Origin: Chrysophaeum taylorii
Lineage: Eukaryota > Sar > Pelagophyceae > Pelagomonadales > Pelagomonadaceae
DNA length: 64,000 nt
Direction: 5' to 3'
NCBI GenBank assembly: GCA_029834535.1
Contig: JAQMWT010000351.1
Span: forward strand, 186,001 to 250,000
In this document: positions 21,512 to 32,128 of the stretch, piece by piece
How the letters are laid out: each line of letters opens with the position of its first letter
How positions within the stretch are numbered: position 1 is the stretch's first letter
Translations under genes and position numbers: made by a program
Notes under the pieces: model-generated
The model's input: the letters and a program-made list of their open reading frames with translations, nothing else
Database searches by the model: none
Told to the model about the DNA's origin: nothing

Positions 21512-21990
21512 GTGCCTTCTTTTTCTATGCCTGAGAACCAGATGCCCGATTTCAATGTGGAGGAGTTTGAACAGGTCTTCACTCAATGGGTCAGGCTCTC
21601 GAGATCGCCCAACTGGAAAGTGCATTATCCTGAACTTGAGAAGAAAGATGAAGTCGGCTTCACAGATCTGGCCGCTGTGCTCGACGTTGGAAAGCTGTAT
21701 CGACCGCTCACCAAGGAGCAGTATGGGTTCCTTCCTTCCGGACATGGCGAGAGCCTCCTCTCAGGGTTTTTTCAATTGGTACACATGGCGCGCAGAGCTA
21801 CTGTGAGCGCTGCCTGAGCATTGGAAATCTTGTCCTGACCGAGGGAAAGAAACACGTAGCTGCTCCGCGCGGACGAGACGGACAAAGTTGCTCTACTGCG
21901 CATGAACAAGAATTTCTTCATTGCGGCGGCGGCCCGGATTAAGTACAGGGACCTCGGACACGAGACCGAGTTTTTCAAAAAACGCCGGGA
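21512..21990 (+). pseudogene. hAT transposase C-terminal dimerisation remnant
   Basis: A frame from 21512 (MPDFNVEEFEQVFTQWVRL) is followed, after small shifts, by SYCERCLSIGNLVLTEGKKH near 21796 and LLRADETDKVALLRMNKNFF near 21860. The S-x-x-E-R ... L-x-x-x-E ... L-R-M-N pattern is the hAT dimerisation domain. A related stretch is at 33.5-34.0 kb, so at least two members of this family lie in the window. Confidence 0.6.
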
Positions 21991-22371
21991 GCACCATGAT
22001 TCCCCGAAGACTCTTTGGAGATGAAGGTTGATGATGAAGAACCAGGGCGAAGGTACCGAGGTCGTTCGTTCACATCGCCTAAAAAAGTAAGAAACACTGA
22101 ACCCCATCCACGGTACCTCCTCCTTCGTCCCGAATTTAACGCGAATGAATCTAAGAGCACCAGACCAAGGAGTCAATAGCGCGCGGGGGGCACGGAACTG
22201 ACGGGGCAGGGACCGGCGCTGGCGTTAAAAGAAAAAAAGTGGCGTTCACTACTTCACAAAGGTTCGCGATGGCCACGTAGGGTGACGTGTTCGCTTCAAA
22301 TCACTTCACCAAATATTTTGCGTGGCTGCTGGTGAAGTGGTTCACGTTCACTCGCTGAAGTGAATTCCCAT

Positions 22372-23176
22372 GCTCCGGGAAAAAAGGTATTTCCCTATCG
22401 ACGGGAGGACAATCAACGCGAGGGAGACGTAGCTACTGCTCAAGCAGTAGTTATCGGAGTTGAAGCGCACTTTGGCGAAGAAAGACCCGACAAAGAGTAT
22501 AGATCGTTGTCTTTAAATGTCAATATAGGATGTTGTTGTTGGTACTAAAAACAAAAAATCAGTTTGTTTGTCAATCGTGCGTTTCAAAGGCTGTCGATCC
22601 TACTGCTTCAAACGGCAACGATGGACACGGGAATCGTCGTCGAACAACAAATGGGTCGAAAGAACAGAAGGCGCCGCATTGAGCTCGATGCGGAGTCCTA
22701 AGAGGGACGATGGTGCTTCTTCTCGCAACTCCTCTGCTGGTGAGACCGCAGCGGCTCTCGTGCATCGTCTCACACCGGAAAAATAGAAAATCGGTGGTGT
22801 CAGCCTGAGTCCTCGTCGGTGATATCATCTCTCCTGCCGCGCGTTGCGTATTCCGGAACCCACCCCACTAGGGGTTGGTTGAAAAATTTAAGTCAAAATT
22901 AGCACGGCTTTCGTCGTAGGAGGTCCTCGAACAATCCGCCAAGTCCAAGCCGGGCGCGAGCGGCACTACGCTGTGGAAGGTGGCAGTGTACTACGAGCCG
23001 TGTTGGACAGTGCTCTTGCTGTCTCGAGCCGCGAATCTCACGGTCAACACAGGTGGAATGCCTGTCGAATGACGCACGCCCCTTGACCGGCTTCCGCTGA
23101 AATCAACGGAAGTCCCATGCCACTAAAAATCCGCAAGACATCATGTCGCAAAAAGTCCCGAGTACGTATAGTTATA
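22372..23176. other. Intergenic region, no gene seen
   Basis: This is the 3' flank of the esterase gene and the outer flank of the hAT element. Only short frames without motifs are present. Confidence 0.5.
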
Positions 23177-24043
23177 TTAATCAGCCTCGTATCGATCGAT
23201 CAACCGTGCAAAGGCTTGCTGGAAGAAGGCAAGGGTGTCCCTGAGTTCGGGGCCGAGGTTGCTCGAAGAAGAAGGAGGAAAGTGGCGGCGGGAGAAGCCC
23301 CTTTGTCTCAAACCAGGGACGGCGTGTCCGAGGTTTTTGTGTATGCACATAGTGGTGTTCGCCGCGCAGCCCAAGGCCGCGCGACAGGTTTGCCTCTCGG
23401 TATCCCGCGTCTTGACGACTCTGCCCGGCGCGCACCTGTTGGCGGCCGCCCAGCGCTCGAAGACCGCCTCGGTCGAGACGCAGGGTTTCCCCCAGCGTTC
23501 CCCGATACCGCAGCAGCACTTTTTTCCCGGACAACAGCCGTCGCTTCTTACCACCGCATCTCTGTCGCCGTGGTGCAGAAAGACCGGCGTCGGTCGCGTT
23601 GCGTTGACCGCATATCCATAGCCGCCAAAAGCCGCGACACCGACGAACGGAACGCCAACGTCCGTAACCATAAACCCGCCGTTCGAGAAACCGAGGCCAA
23701 CAGCGGGTACGCCGAGGCGCGCTACGAGAGCTCTCAAAAAGCCAACGTCGTCCTTCTGCGTCGCGACCGCGTCGCCGCAGCAGTACTTTCCGTTCCACGA
23801 TTTCGCAAAGCCGAACGGCGCCGCCAGCGTCCAGCCGAGCTCCGCCGTTGAAGGTGCCAAGGACGCCCAGTTCATTGGACTCCCCCCGAACCCGTGGAGC
23901 GCGACGACGGCGCGGGACCCGATGCAGGACTTGGGCGACCACAGCACGACGCTCCGCTCCTCGCCGCCAAACGGAATCTTCAACGACGACCCGCACACCT
24001 CGCTCGCCCACGCGACGACGGGAAATAACAGCAACGTCGTCAT
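23177..24043 (-). CDS. Secreted LpqC/PHB-depolymerase-like esterase (alpha/beta hydrolase)
   Basis: The 288-residue product begins MTTLLLFPVVAWASEVCG, a short signal peptide, so it is probably secreted or enters the ER. It fits the LpqC family (polyhydroxybutyrate depolymerase and feruloyl esterase relatives), serine hydrolases that cleave ester bonds. The oxyanion loop is LHGFGGSP (49-56) and the nucleophile Ser120 is in GFSNGG. Candidate acid Asp162 is in HHGDRDAVV and base His240 in NLGHAVPG. A Cys cluster (CCPGKKCCCG, 170-179) and other cysteines suggest disulfides. The frame also has an ATG at 24094 adding 17 residues; the later start was chosen because it puts the hydrophobic segment at the N-terminus. 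The substrate is unknown. Confidence 0.82.
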   Translation of the reverse strand: MTTLLLFPVVAWASEVCGSSLKIPFGGEERSVVLWSPKSCIGSRAVVALHGFGGSPMNWASLAPSTAELGWTLAAPFGFAKSWNGKYCCGDAVATQKDDVGFLRALVARLGVPAVGLGFSNGGFMVTDVGVPFVGVAAFGGYGYAVNATRPTPVFLHHGDRDAVVRSDGCCPGKKCCCGIGERWGKPCVSTEAVFERWAAANRCAPGRVVKTRDTERQTCRAALGCAANTTMCIHKNLGHAVPGLRQRGFSRRHFPPSSSSNLGPELRDTLAFFQQAFARLIDRYEAD

Positions 24044-25382
24044 CCGTTCGGGGTAAGGAAGGGTGCGTTGCTTCCGAGAAGTGGATGACGTCATTCGCAG
24101 TATCCCCTAACATAACACTCCCACCAAACCTGCGTCTAAATCTAACAACACGTGCGGCCCACGGCCTTGCCAGACTGTGGCGAAACTGAAAATCCAGAGG
24201 CGTCGGATGACGATGCCAATGACCCGAAGCGGCTCTGATCTGCGGTGACCAAGCCGAGAACAGCTTCGTGAACCAATTGGCCGAGGCGAAGGCAATAGTG
24301 CGCGATATATATCGTGGTCTCTGCAGTTGGAGGGAGGCGCTCCAATGCATAGCTCGCACGATGGTCAGTCATCCGGCGCAGCTTGGATTTTTGACGTCCC
24401 GAGGAGGAGACCCGTGCCGAGCTATAGTCAGGGCGGAGCTCCTCGCCGCTGGACCGGACGTCATGTTGCTGCTGAAAAGCATCGATATTTGGATTAGATT
24501 GCACACTTCATTCCGCATCTTGCTGATAGCCATGCGGCGCGCGGTCGGCGTACCATCTCAGTCGTGCGCCACCTTCTTCCCAGCCACGATGGGATTTGCT
24601 CGACTACTACCTACTAGGCATTGAGCGCTTCTGCAAAAATGTTCCTCCCTTTTTGCGCAATTTTTAAAGCACACTGCATGTGGGGGTTTGTTTGTTTTCC
24701 AAGAATATTTGGCTCTTTCGTCCAAGTCCATTTTTTGACTACGTGCCCACACACCACGGCAGTGATGTGGCTCCACTGCTGCTGCTGCTGCTTATCCATG
24801 ACTTTACAGCTCTTTGCATCCCTTCATCATTTACGACAGCGACGCTCTCCCCGTTCTTGGGGAGTCTGGCATCATGCTGCGACCGCGGGTCTTAGAACTC
24901 GTCTCTTTCTTCATAGCCACACTCTGTCCTTCGTGGTCTATCCCTTTGAGGTCCCCGCGTGATTCGCGTGCCACGGGGCCAGTCGACGTCATAATGGTGG
25001 GTTGTCTCCAGCTTCGCTTGAGATCACCGTCACTCCCTTTGGGTAATACAGGTTAATCTGCTTTGAGCTGGATCAATCTCCCGCCGTATTAAAAGCGGCG
25101 GACTTGAATTGCAGTTTGTTTCATGGGTGGTAACGGCGGCCCTGCCTCTAAACCATCTTCTGAACACCCTGCCTTCTTACCTTGCCGTTCTCATCATTCT
25201 TCTCTTTGCGTTTCCCTACTCGTTTCTACTACAATCTCCTTTGCGCTTTCTACTACTACTAATCTCCTTTGCGCTTTCTTTGCTGTCTTCTTCGTCGTCC
25301 TCTCGAGGTTTCTTCCTCATCCATCATTCTGGCTATTTGAGGACGGGAGTTGCTCACAAAACGAAAATCATAACACCTGAAG
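24044..25382. other. Intergenic region between esterase gene and copia B
   Basis: No gene is recognised. Before copia B inserted, the right end of this stretch was continuous with the upstream region of the FCP gene now at 30556. A CTG run lies at about 24779-24791. Confidence 0.5.
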
Positions 25383-25478
25383 TGTGAGGAAGCTATGACA
25401 CTTACCCCTGCACCACGTATCCAGTATCCATACGTCTTTCTCTTATCGCTAGTCTAACGCCTCATTCCATCCGGTACA
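25383..25478 (+). repeat. 5' LTR of copia B
   Basis: 96 bp with TG...CA ends. It differs from the 3' LTR by about five bases, by eye. Confidence 0.93.
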
Positions 25479-25487
25479 TGGTAGCAG
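25479..25487 (+). other. Primer-binding site of copia B
   Basis: TGGTAGCAG directly after the LTR, as in copies A and D, matching initiator-Met tRNA. Confidence 0.7.
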
Positions 25488-25586
25488 CTGTCGTTCGCGG
25501 TCGAACGACTGCTTGACTTCACGGATAACGGCGACTCCTCCTCGGCTTCAGTTCATTGCTACGTGTTCGGTTCGTTATCGTTTATC

Positions 25587-27560
25587 ATGTCCTCGATCGA
25601 AATTAAGGATAGCAAGCTTTCGCAAAAACTCGATGCCTTCAGTGGTGAGCGACATCTTTTTCACCAATGGACCCGGCGCCTGGAAAACATGATCATTTCC
25701 ACCGGTGATCGCATTATCTTGACCACTGACACTTGGACTAGCATTTCCGCCTCTGGCTGCTCTGAAGAAGAATTTGGTCTCAAGCAGCAACGCTGGTACA
25801 GTGCACTCTTCATGGCGCTACCAATGCATGATACTGATCGTGCGGATATCCGTGAAAACCGCGGTATGAACTTCACGCGGTTTTTTTTACAAGCGCATTA
25901 CTGATGTTTACATGGGTCATGGAGATCGTGTCGCTCAGTCTGCAATTGCTTCACTGCATTCCTTGGTGTGCAACAATATCGATGAACTTGAGTCTTTTCT
26001 TAACAAGTTCATCACTGGTGTTCAAGTTGCTCGGCATCATCAAGATTTCTCTGACACACATGCATTGCAATTGCTTCAGACGAAAGAAAATCCCCGACTC
26101 GATCTTGTCTAAGCATCTCATTGCACTTGATCCTAAACTGCGCACATATGATGGTTTCGTTTATCGCCTCCACAGTAAAGTTTTTGATTATCTTCAGACC
26201 AAGTCTGCGCATGTCCATGCTACGTTCCGTGAAAGTCCCCGTCATCGTGAATACTCCAACTTTTACGGTCGTCCCAACCATCCTTCAGATAAGTACTTTC
26301 ATCGCTTCAATGCTTTGCGCTCTCAACAACGTTCTAGCCCTCGCCCACCTTCTCGATCATCATTCCGTAACCCACCTTCATCTTCACGTGGTTTCCATCG
26401 CAAGCGCCCACGCTATACTGATCTTTGTCACTTTTGTGGTATTCCTGGCCATCACCAGAAAGATTGTCATAAGCGCCAGCGCTATTTGCTCTCACAAGCC
26501 ACCGCCCGCCCTCGGCATCAACACCAATACCCACGTCGGTCAAATTCCCAATACCCACCTCGGTCCAATCCCCAATACCCACCTAGACCCCATCCACCCT
26601 TCTACCAAAACTACCTTTCCGCCCCCATTCCACTCTTGCCTCCATCTCAATCCTCTCCGCCGCTCCTTGCGTTGCCACCCTCCACCACACCCTCTGTCCC
26701 GCCTTCCACCGCTGTCACCCTTCCTGACCCATCCCTTTCAGCACCCACCTACCCGTCTTTCAATTTCCATCTTCTCTCAATATCTCCCTCCATTCACCAA
26801 GTCCTTTCCTCCACCAACGCCCTTACCGCTCTGCTCACCGCTCGTGAGCGCGACTACCTTCACAGCACCAACCTTCGTCTCGTTGTCTATGATACCGGCG
26901 CCAACGTCAACCTTTTTAACTCTGCCACTGGTTTCACTGACCTTGACAATACTCAGCATCACTCCATCACTTCTGCACTCGGCACTGGCTTGGTTTCTGG
27001 TTCCGGCACTGCCCACTTAACGTTTCCTTCAATTGGTCCTCTTGACAATCGTGGTCTTCCTTCTCCTGCACCCACTCTTTCCGCCCCTCATGGTATCCAT
27101 GTCGCGTTCCCGCATACCCTCATCTCTCCTGGCCTTGGTGACAAACGGATTCTTTCGGATCATGCCCTTGAGCAAGTTGGTTACGATTGCCACACCATTG
27201 AGGCCGTTGGCCCTGCTTATCCGCAACGTATTTTACGTCACCGCCAAACGCATCACGTTATTCCCCTGCTTCGTCGCTGTGGTCTTCTTTTGATCGTCTG
27301 TTGGATCGGCAACACGACCGCTGCGCCCTACGCGGACTACGTTTCACCTTTTGTGGCATTTTCTTCTTGCCCCCGTGTCCATGACCCTTGTGCGTTTCCC
27401 GCTGTGTCTCAACGCACTCGACTTACCTTCGACCTTTGGCATGCTCGTCTTGGTCATTATAGTCCTCCCTATCTTCGGCGCTTGTCTTCTCTTGCTGTTG
27501 GCGCACCGTTTTTCCCGAGCTCCGCGTCGCTTTCTTTTTGTCCTGCTTGTGCTCTCGGTA
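25587..27560 (+). pseudogene. Copia B gag - protease - pre-integrase
   Basis: The gag starts at MSSIEIKDSKLSQKLDAFSG (25587). A run of eight Ts near 25882 breaks the frame after NFTR. Further shifts occur near 26090 (extra bases after LLQTKE). The rest of the region is open in the 25904-27745 frame: zinc knuckle CHFCGIPGHHQKDC near 26430, Pro-rich linker, protease DTGA near 26896, and WHARLGHYSPP with CPACAL (zinc-binding part of integrase) ending near 27556. Directly after CPACALG the sequence jumps to the segment that follows the integrase core in copy D. Confidence 0.88.
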
Positions 27561-28299
27561 ATCCAAAACTTCACAGGCGCACGCTTTTTCCGGTGTTGTG
27601 GAGCGTTCTCATCGCGCAACCGCTGATATTACTCGCACTCTTTCGGTACATGCGCACAGTCCACCTGATTTTCGGCGTTGGGCCATGGAAACGGCTGACT
27701 TCATCTCTGAGCGTATGCCAAATGCCTCTAATCCTGGATATATGACGCCATATGAAGTGCTACATGAAACTCTCCCACGCGTCGATTTTCTTCGTGTTTG
27801 GGTCTGTCCTGCTGCAATTCTTACTGGCGACAAATGGCCTACCAAAGCTATAACCGGCATCTTCATTGGGTGTCCCTCTGCAGGCCCTGGATATCGCATA
27901 TTGCTTCAACGCCCCACAGATCCTGTCATCCACACCTCGATTGATGTTGTTTTTGACGAAAATTTCGCTCTGCGTAAGTCACTGTCCTCTCAACCCCTTC
28001 CTCCGTCTCTAGTGCATTCTCGTTTTCCTGACTTATTTTATTACGACCCTCGTTAATCTTCCGCCGTGGCCCCCATGTCTTCTGTTTTTGATGCTCCGGA
28101 GCCGGCCTTATCGGGACTGATCACCCCTGAAACAACTCAACCGTCACTGAATACACTGTCACCGGACAATACGAAACGTGCACCATTACATCGCGCTAGA
28201 CGGGGCCGACCGCGCAAAGTCGAACAACACCAACGCGCGTTACAACAACCAACAAACTTTTTTTACGGGCGATTCTGTTTCCTCCTGTCACGATGTTGA
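27561..28299 (+). pseudogene. Copia B integrase C-terminal remnant and linker
   Basis: The segment starts with the end of the integrase (VERSHRATADITRTL, holding the catalytic Glu region) and runs through RRWAMETADFISERMP and DVVFDENFALRK. It has a stop at 28054-28056 and a frame change into the linker. The block with both catalytic aspartates is missing, an estimated 0.4 kb deletion relative to copy D. Confidence 0.82.
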
Positions 28300-28349
28300 T
28301 TCTGTTTCCTCTGTCGCTTCTGTTTCCTCCTGTAACTCTTTGTATGTCT

Positions 28350-28423
28350 TTAAATGTCGACTGCTAAGAGGGGGGTGTGTGTGGGGAGCATGAAGGATGT
28401 GGGTGGGTTTGTGGGGTATCTCA
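28350..28423 (+). repeat. 71 bp short interspersed repeat inserted in copia B
   Basis: Compared with other copies, extra sequence lies between two copies of TTGTATGTCT (28340-28349 and 28424-28433). The insert is nearly identical to that at 518-588. Confidence 0.75.
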
Positions 28424-30150
28424 TTGTATGTCTCTTCTGTTAGCTTTCGTTTGATAGTTCATTATGTCTTCCTTCCCCTTTGTTTAGCTAACACCCTTGT
28501 TGATCCCCATGCACACGTTTATTACTCTGCTTCCGAAGAAATGTCTCAGTATTCAGACCTTGACGAAACTACTATTACTTCCACCCACTTACGTGAAGCT
28601 TTAGCTCCGACCAATCCTGAGCGTCCTGGCTGGTTGCAAGCCATCGCTAAAGAATACAGCTCTCTTGGTCAGCTTGGTTGCTGGGATGTGGTTCGCCTTC
28701 CTTCGACTTTTTCTGGCAACATTTGTACCCTCAAGTGGATCCTCCGCAAGAAGTATGACTCTGGCCGCTTCAAATCGTACAAGGCTCGCCTCGTCGTCCG
28801 CGGTTACACCCAGGTTCACGGCATTGATTATCATGACACCTACTCACCGGTTGCCAACATCGTCACTTTCTAACCTTTGTCGCTGTTCATGACTGGGATT
28901 TGCACAAGTTGGATGTCAGCTCCGCTTTTATTCAAGCTCCCATTGACGAAGACATCTATGTCTGGCCACCCGAAGGCTATGCTCCTCGCCAGCCCACCGA
29001 TGGTTCCAAAATCGTTTACAAGCTCCGTCGCTCTTGGTATGGTTGCAAACAAGCTTGTCGCAATTGGTGGCTTTATTTGGAACGCTTCCTTCTCAATGAT
29101 TGTGGCTTCGTCCGCGGATCTGGTGACACTTGCCACTACAAGCTCGTGCTCAATTCTACCGTCGTGCTACGTCTCGTTTTGGTCGTTGATGATCTTCTTG
29201 TGGCGCACCCTCGTCATTGCATTGGCCATTACCAAGCCTTTTTCCTCCGTTTCCGCGCTTTCACTGACGTCAATGAATTTGATCTCACCTCTTACGTTGG
29301 TCTTCGCATTACGCGTGATCGCCCTAGGAGAACCCTCACTCTTGACCAATCCCATGCTATCCGTGAAATCCTTACCGAACATCGCTTCATCAACAGTAAA
29401 CCCGAACTCACTCCCGCTCCCAAAGGTCTTCATCTTTCTGCGGCTGATTGTCCTACTCCTGGTTCTCCTGATCTCATTTTCATGGCACGCATCCCTTTTC
29501 GCCGTATTGTTGGCTGTGTCCTCTTCATCTCCATCATGACTCGCCCTGATATCACTTGGTCCGTCAATCAGTGTGCGCGTTCTTCCCACAATCCTGGTAA
29601 ACCCCACTGGCACGCTTTATCCCACACTGTGCGTTATCTCAACGGTTCTCAGGATCTTGCCCCTATTCTTGGTCGCGATTCTACCCTTCGTCTCTATGGT
29701 TATTCCGACTCCAGCTGGGCCGACGACCCTGATGACCGCCACTCTACAACTGGTTTTTGTTTTCTCCTTGCTGGCTCTATGATTGCCTACTGCTCCCGCT
29801 CGCAATACTTACTTGCTCGCTCTTCTTTTGAAGCTGAATTGCTCGCTCTTTACGCTGCTACTGCTGAGCTCTCTTGGCTTCTCAAACTTTTTGATGACTT
29901 TGATCTCCCTCGTCACACGGTCCCAATGTATGTTGATAATAGCACCACCGTCACCCAAGTCCGTCTCCAATGTCTCACACGGCGCACCCGCCATATTGAC
30001 ATTCGCTTTTACAGTACCGCCGAATATCATCGCAACCACATCATTGATCTCAAACACATACCCCGCCTTCACAATCTTAGCGACATTTTCACCCGCAGTA
30101 CGGAAGCTCCTTCCTTCCTCCGGCTTCGTGCTCTTTACCTCACTTCGTGA
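28397..30150 (+). pseudogene. Copia B reverse transcriptase and RNase H
   Basis: The RT begins in the 28397-28873 frame (HLREALAPTNPERPGW, KARLVVRGYTQ, DYHDTYSPVANIV). About 10 bases are missing at 28865-28875, where copies A and C encode TIRFFLTF, so the frame breaks there. The 416-codon frame 28900-30150 carries the rest: KLDVSSAFIQAPIDED, VVDD active site, the connection region missing from copy C, and RNase H with GYSDSSWADDPDDRHSTTGF and SSFEAELLALY, ending at TEAPSFLRLRALYLTS. A single small deletion disables an otherwise well-kept RT. Confidence 0.88.
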
Positions 30151-30327
30151 TCTTCGCCCTGATCTCTGTTGTTTTTCTTTCTTGCCACAATGCCTCTATG
30201 ACATCTTCCTCAAAGCTTCTCCTCTGTGAGCGTCTCACTTACCCCTTTTTCCTTTTCTTTCTTTTTCCAGCACCTGTGTAAGGACCACACTTATCCCTTT
30301 TTCCTTTTCTTTCTTATCCAGCACCTG

Positions 30328-30423
30328 TGTGCGGAAGCTATGACACTTACCCCTGCACCATGTATCCAGTATCCATACGTCTTTCTCTTATCGCTAGTCT
30401 AACGCCTCATTCCATTCGTAACA
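30328..30423 (+). repeat. 3' LTR of copia B
   Basis: 96 bp, starts TGTGCGGAAGC and ends CGTAACA. Confidence 0.93.
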
Positions 30424-30555
30424 TGAAGTGGTGGCTTTTAAAAACTGCCAATATACTGCCGAATAGCCGTCTATTCGATTATGAGATCTTGAAGTGAGAA
30501 AGATCGAGCTTTTAAAACCCTTGAGCATCATCTAAAGCTTGCACGATCAAAAAGC
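30424..30555 (+). promoter_or_regulatory. Remaining upstream region of the FCP gene
   Basis: Only 132 bp separate the copia B LTR from the FCP start codon. Two TTTTAAAA motifs occur, at about 30437 and 30513; the second lies about 40 bp before the ATG and is a candidate AT-rich core element. Assignment is by position only. Confidence 0.3.
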
Positions 30556-31167
30556 ATGTTCTCCAAGGTCGTCGTCGCGCTCTGTCTCACCTCGGCTGCT
30601 GCCTTCGCGCCCGTGGCCTCCCACGCAGCCCCCAAGACCGTCGTCAAGGCCTTCGAAACCGAGCTCGGCGTCCAGCCTCCGCTTGGCTTCTTTGACCCTC
30701 TCGGCCTCCTCGCGGATGCCGACCAGGAGAAATTCGAGCGCCTCCGTTACGTCGAGATCAAGCACGGCCGCATCTCGATGCTTGCCGTCCTCGGCCAGAT
30801 CGTGACCAAGGCGGGGATCTTCCTCCCGGGCACCATCGACTACTCGGGCACCAAGTTCTCCGACGTCCCGACGGGCTTTGGTGCCTTCTCCGCGATCCAA
30901 CCGGCAGGCATCGCCCAGATCGTCGCCTTCGTCGGCTTCCTCGAGCTCTTCGTGATGAAGGACTCGGCCAACGGCGCCGCTCCCGGCGAGTTCCCTGGCG
31001 ACTTCCGCAACGGCGCGCTGGACTTTGGGTGGGACTCGTTCTCGGCCGAGGAGAAGCTGAGCAAACGTGCGATCGAGCTCAACAACGGCCGCGCTGCCAT
31101 GATGGGCATCCTCGCGCTCATGGTCCACGAGGAGCTCGGTGTTTCCCTCTGGCCGGGCGGCATCTAA
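30556..31167 (+). CDS. Fucoxanthin chlorophyll a/c-binding protein (light-harvesting antenna)
   Basis: The 203-residue product is a three-helix LHC protein of the FCP type. It binds chlorophylls a and c plus fucoxanthin in the thylakoid and passes energy to the photosystems. The N-terminus MFSKVVVALCLTSAAAFAP is a signal peptide ending in the A-FAP cleavage motif, the start of the bipartite targeting signal used with secondary red plastids. Helix 1 (about 58-87) has the chlorophyll-ligand motif EIKHGR (67-72). Helix 2 lies at about 115-135. Helix 3 has ELNNGR (174-179) and continues to about 195. Length, motif spacing and the short C-terminus fit the family. No intron interrupts it. High GC3 and a clean frame contrast with the neighbouring transposons. 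Copia B inserted 132 bp upstream. Confidence 0.95.
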   Translation: MFSKVVVALCLTSAAAFAPVASHAAPKTVVKAFETELGVQPPLGFFDPLGLLADADQEKFERLRYVEIKHGRISMLAVLGQIVTKAGIFLPGTIDYSGTKFSDVPTGFGAFSAIQPAGIAQIVAFVGFLELFVMKDSANGAAPGEFPGDFRNGALDFGWDSFSAEEKLSKRAIELNNGRAAMMGILALMVHEELGVSLWPGGI

Positions 31168-31186
31168 GTGCAATCCCAGCATCGCT

Positions 31187-31203
31187 GCGGCCGCGACGGC
31201 CGC
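31187..31203 (+). other. GC-rich hairpin in the FCP 3' region
   Basis: A perfect 7 bp stem (GCGGCCG / CGGCCGC) with a 3-base loop lies about 20 bp after the stop codon and is followed by a T6 run. It may affect 3' processing; no function is shown. Confidence 0.35.
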
Positions 31204-32128
31204 GCCTTTTTTATTGCGCGTAGACCCAAGAGTACAATGTGAACCGAGTGCAGAGTAATCTACGGTGCAGTGGTATAAATTCGCCTAAGAACCATCCGGT
31301 CTCACCGTGTGAGTCTGGCAAGTTGGCGTTCGGGGAACAGGTTACTTCCCCTCGCTAACGTGCCAACAACAACCTGTTCCCCTCGCTTACGTACCTACGG
31401 GACGCGCTAGACCATAATGATGAGCGTGAGCACAAATCAGAGGACTTTGGATTGTGGAAAACCCATGAAGAGGCTCAGGTCTGAGCACAAGTCGGAACTA
31501 GAGTTCAGGCATGGCGGCGACACGAGCCTGCACAAGAGCTTGGACATTGACGACTAAAAGATCTCTGGAGCGCGCTGCGGTCCCACGCGTTTGTGTGATT
31601 GAAAGTTCTTCTTGGGTTACGTCGTCGTGTCCAAACCCGCCATCCGCATGATCAAGGCGGGCCTCCTGCGCAGGCAGGCCTTAATTGACGGCGCTGGCTG
31701 CGTCGACAACCAGGTGATAATTTCTGTGACGCCAACAACCGCCTCGTCATGATATCGGTGGAACATGATCGAGTCTGCGGAATCGATTGGCAAGGTCATC
31801 AAACTGACCGTCGCGAGCATCCCGCAGATATACACTCCGGGATTTGTCGTGATACAGGACTTCCGAAGGAGACGCATCATAGCACACGTAACCGTGAGCG
31901 TCTTCGCCAGCACCTTTTAATTCCTCCTCCAATTCCGATTCCTGCACAGCATACGCCCGAGGCCGACGCCTTTTCGTGAAGTAGGTCTTTGATGAGCTTT
32001 TAAGTCGCATACTGCTCTTCATAAATACGTCCTATTCACAATGCAGCGAGAACATCGCGAAACTCGCGGATTCGGGGGGGGGTAAAAAACTCTGTCGCTT
32101 TGTCGAGGCGCCTAAGAAAGCGGCAAGC
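31204..32128. other. Intergenic region, no gene seen
   Basis: A duplicated segment around 31335-31395 (CAACCTGTTCCCCTCGCT-like, two copies) is visible. A minus-strand frame at 31747-32022 (91 codons) has no recognisable motif. The right end may contain more of the decayed MULE described next. Confidence 0.4.

Larger units (their letters stand above)
19403..22371 (+). mobile_element. hAT-family DNA transposon, decayed
   Basis: The left end reads TAGGGAATTCACT (19403-19415) and the right end AGTGAATTCCCA (22359-22370), a short terminal inverted repeat. Many copies of TTCACTTCAC-like motifs lie just inside both ends, as expected of hAT subterminal repeats. In between, on the plus strand, are remnants of a BED finger, the transposase core and the C-terminal dimerisation region. 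No clear 8 bp target duplication was found, so the exact ends are approximate. Confidence 0.7.
25383..30423 (+). mobile_element. Ty1/copia LTR retrotransposon, copy B (integrase-deleted)
   Basis: This is a 5.04 kb element with 96 bp LTRs at each end and a perfect 5 bp target duplication, TGAAG, at 25378-25382 and 30424-30428. The primer-binding site follows the 5' LTR. The gag, protease, RT and RNase H regions are close to those of copies A and D, but the integrase core is deleted and several frameshifts are present. It needs proteins from another copy to move. Confidence 0.94.

Noticed and set aside
23181-24359. 392-codon minus frame overlapping the esterase gene
   Set aside because: It is the esterase region in another frame; its Arg-rich composition and lack of motifs mark it as a shadow.
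26334-26582. Small antisense frames inside the copia gag regions as genes
   Set aside because: They mirror the Pro-rich linker of the sense frame and are found in every copia copy as antisense shadows.
30547-31182. 211-codon antisense frame over the FCP gene
   Set aside because: It is the complement of the GC-rich FCP coding sequence; the sense protein has all family motifs.
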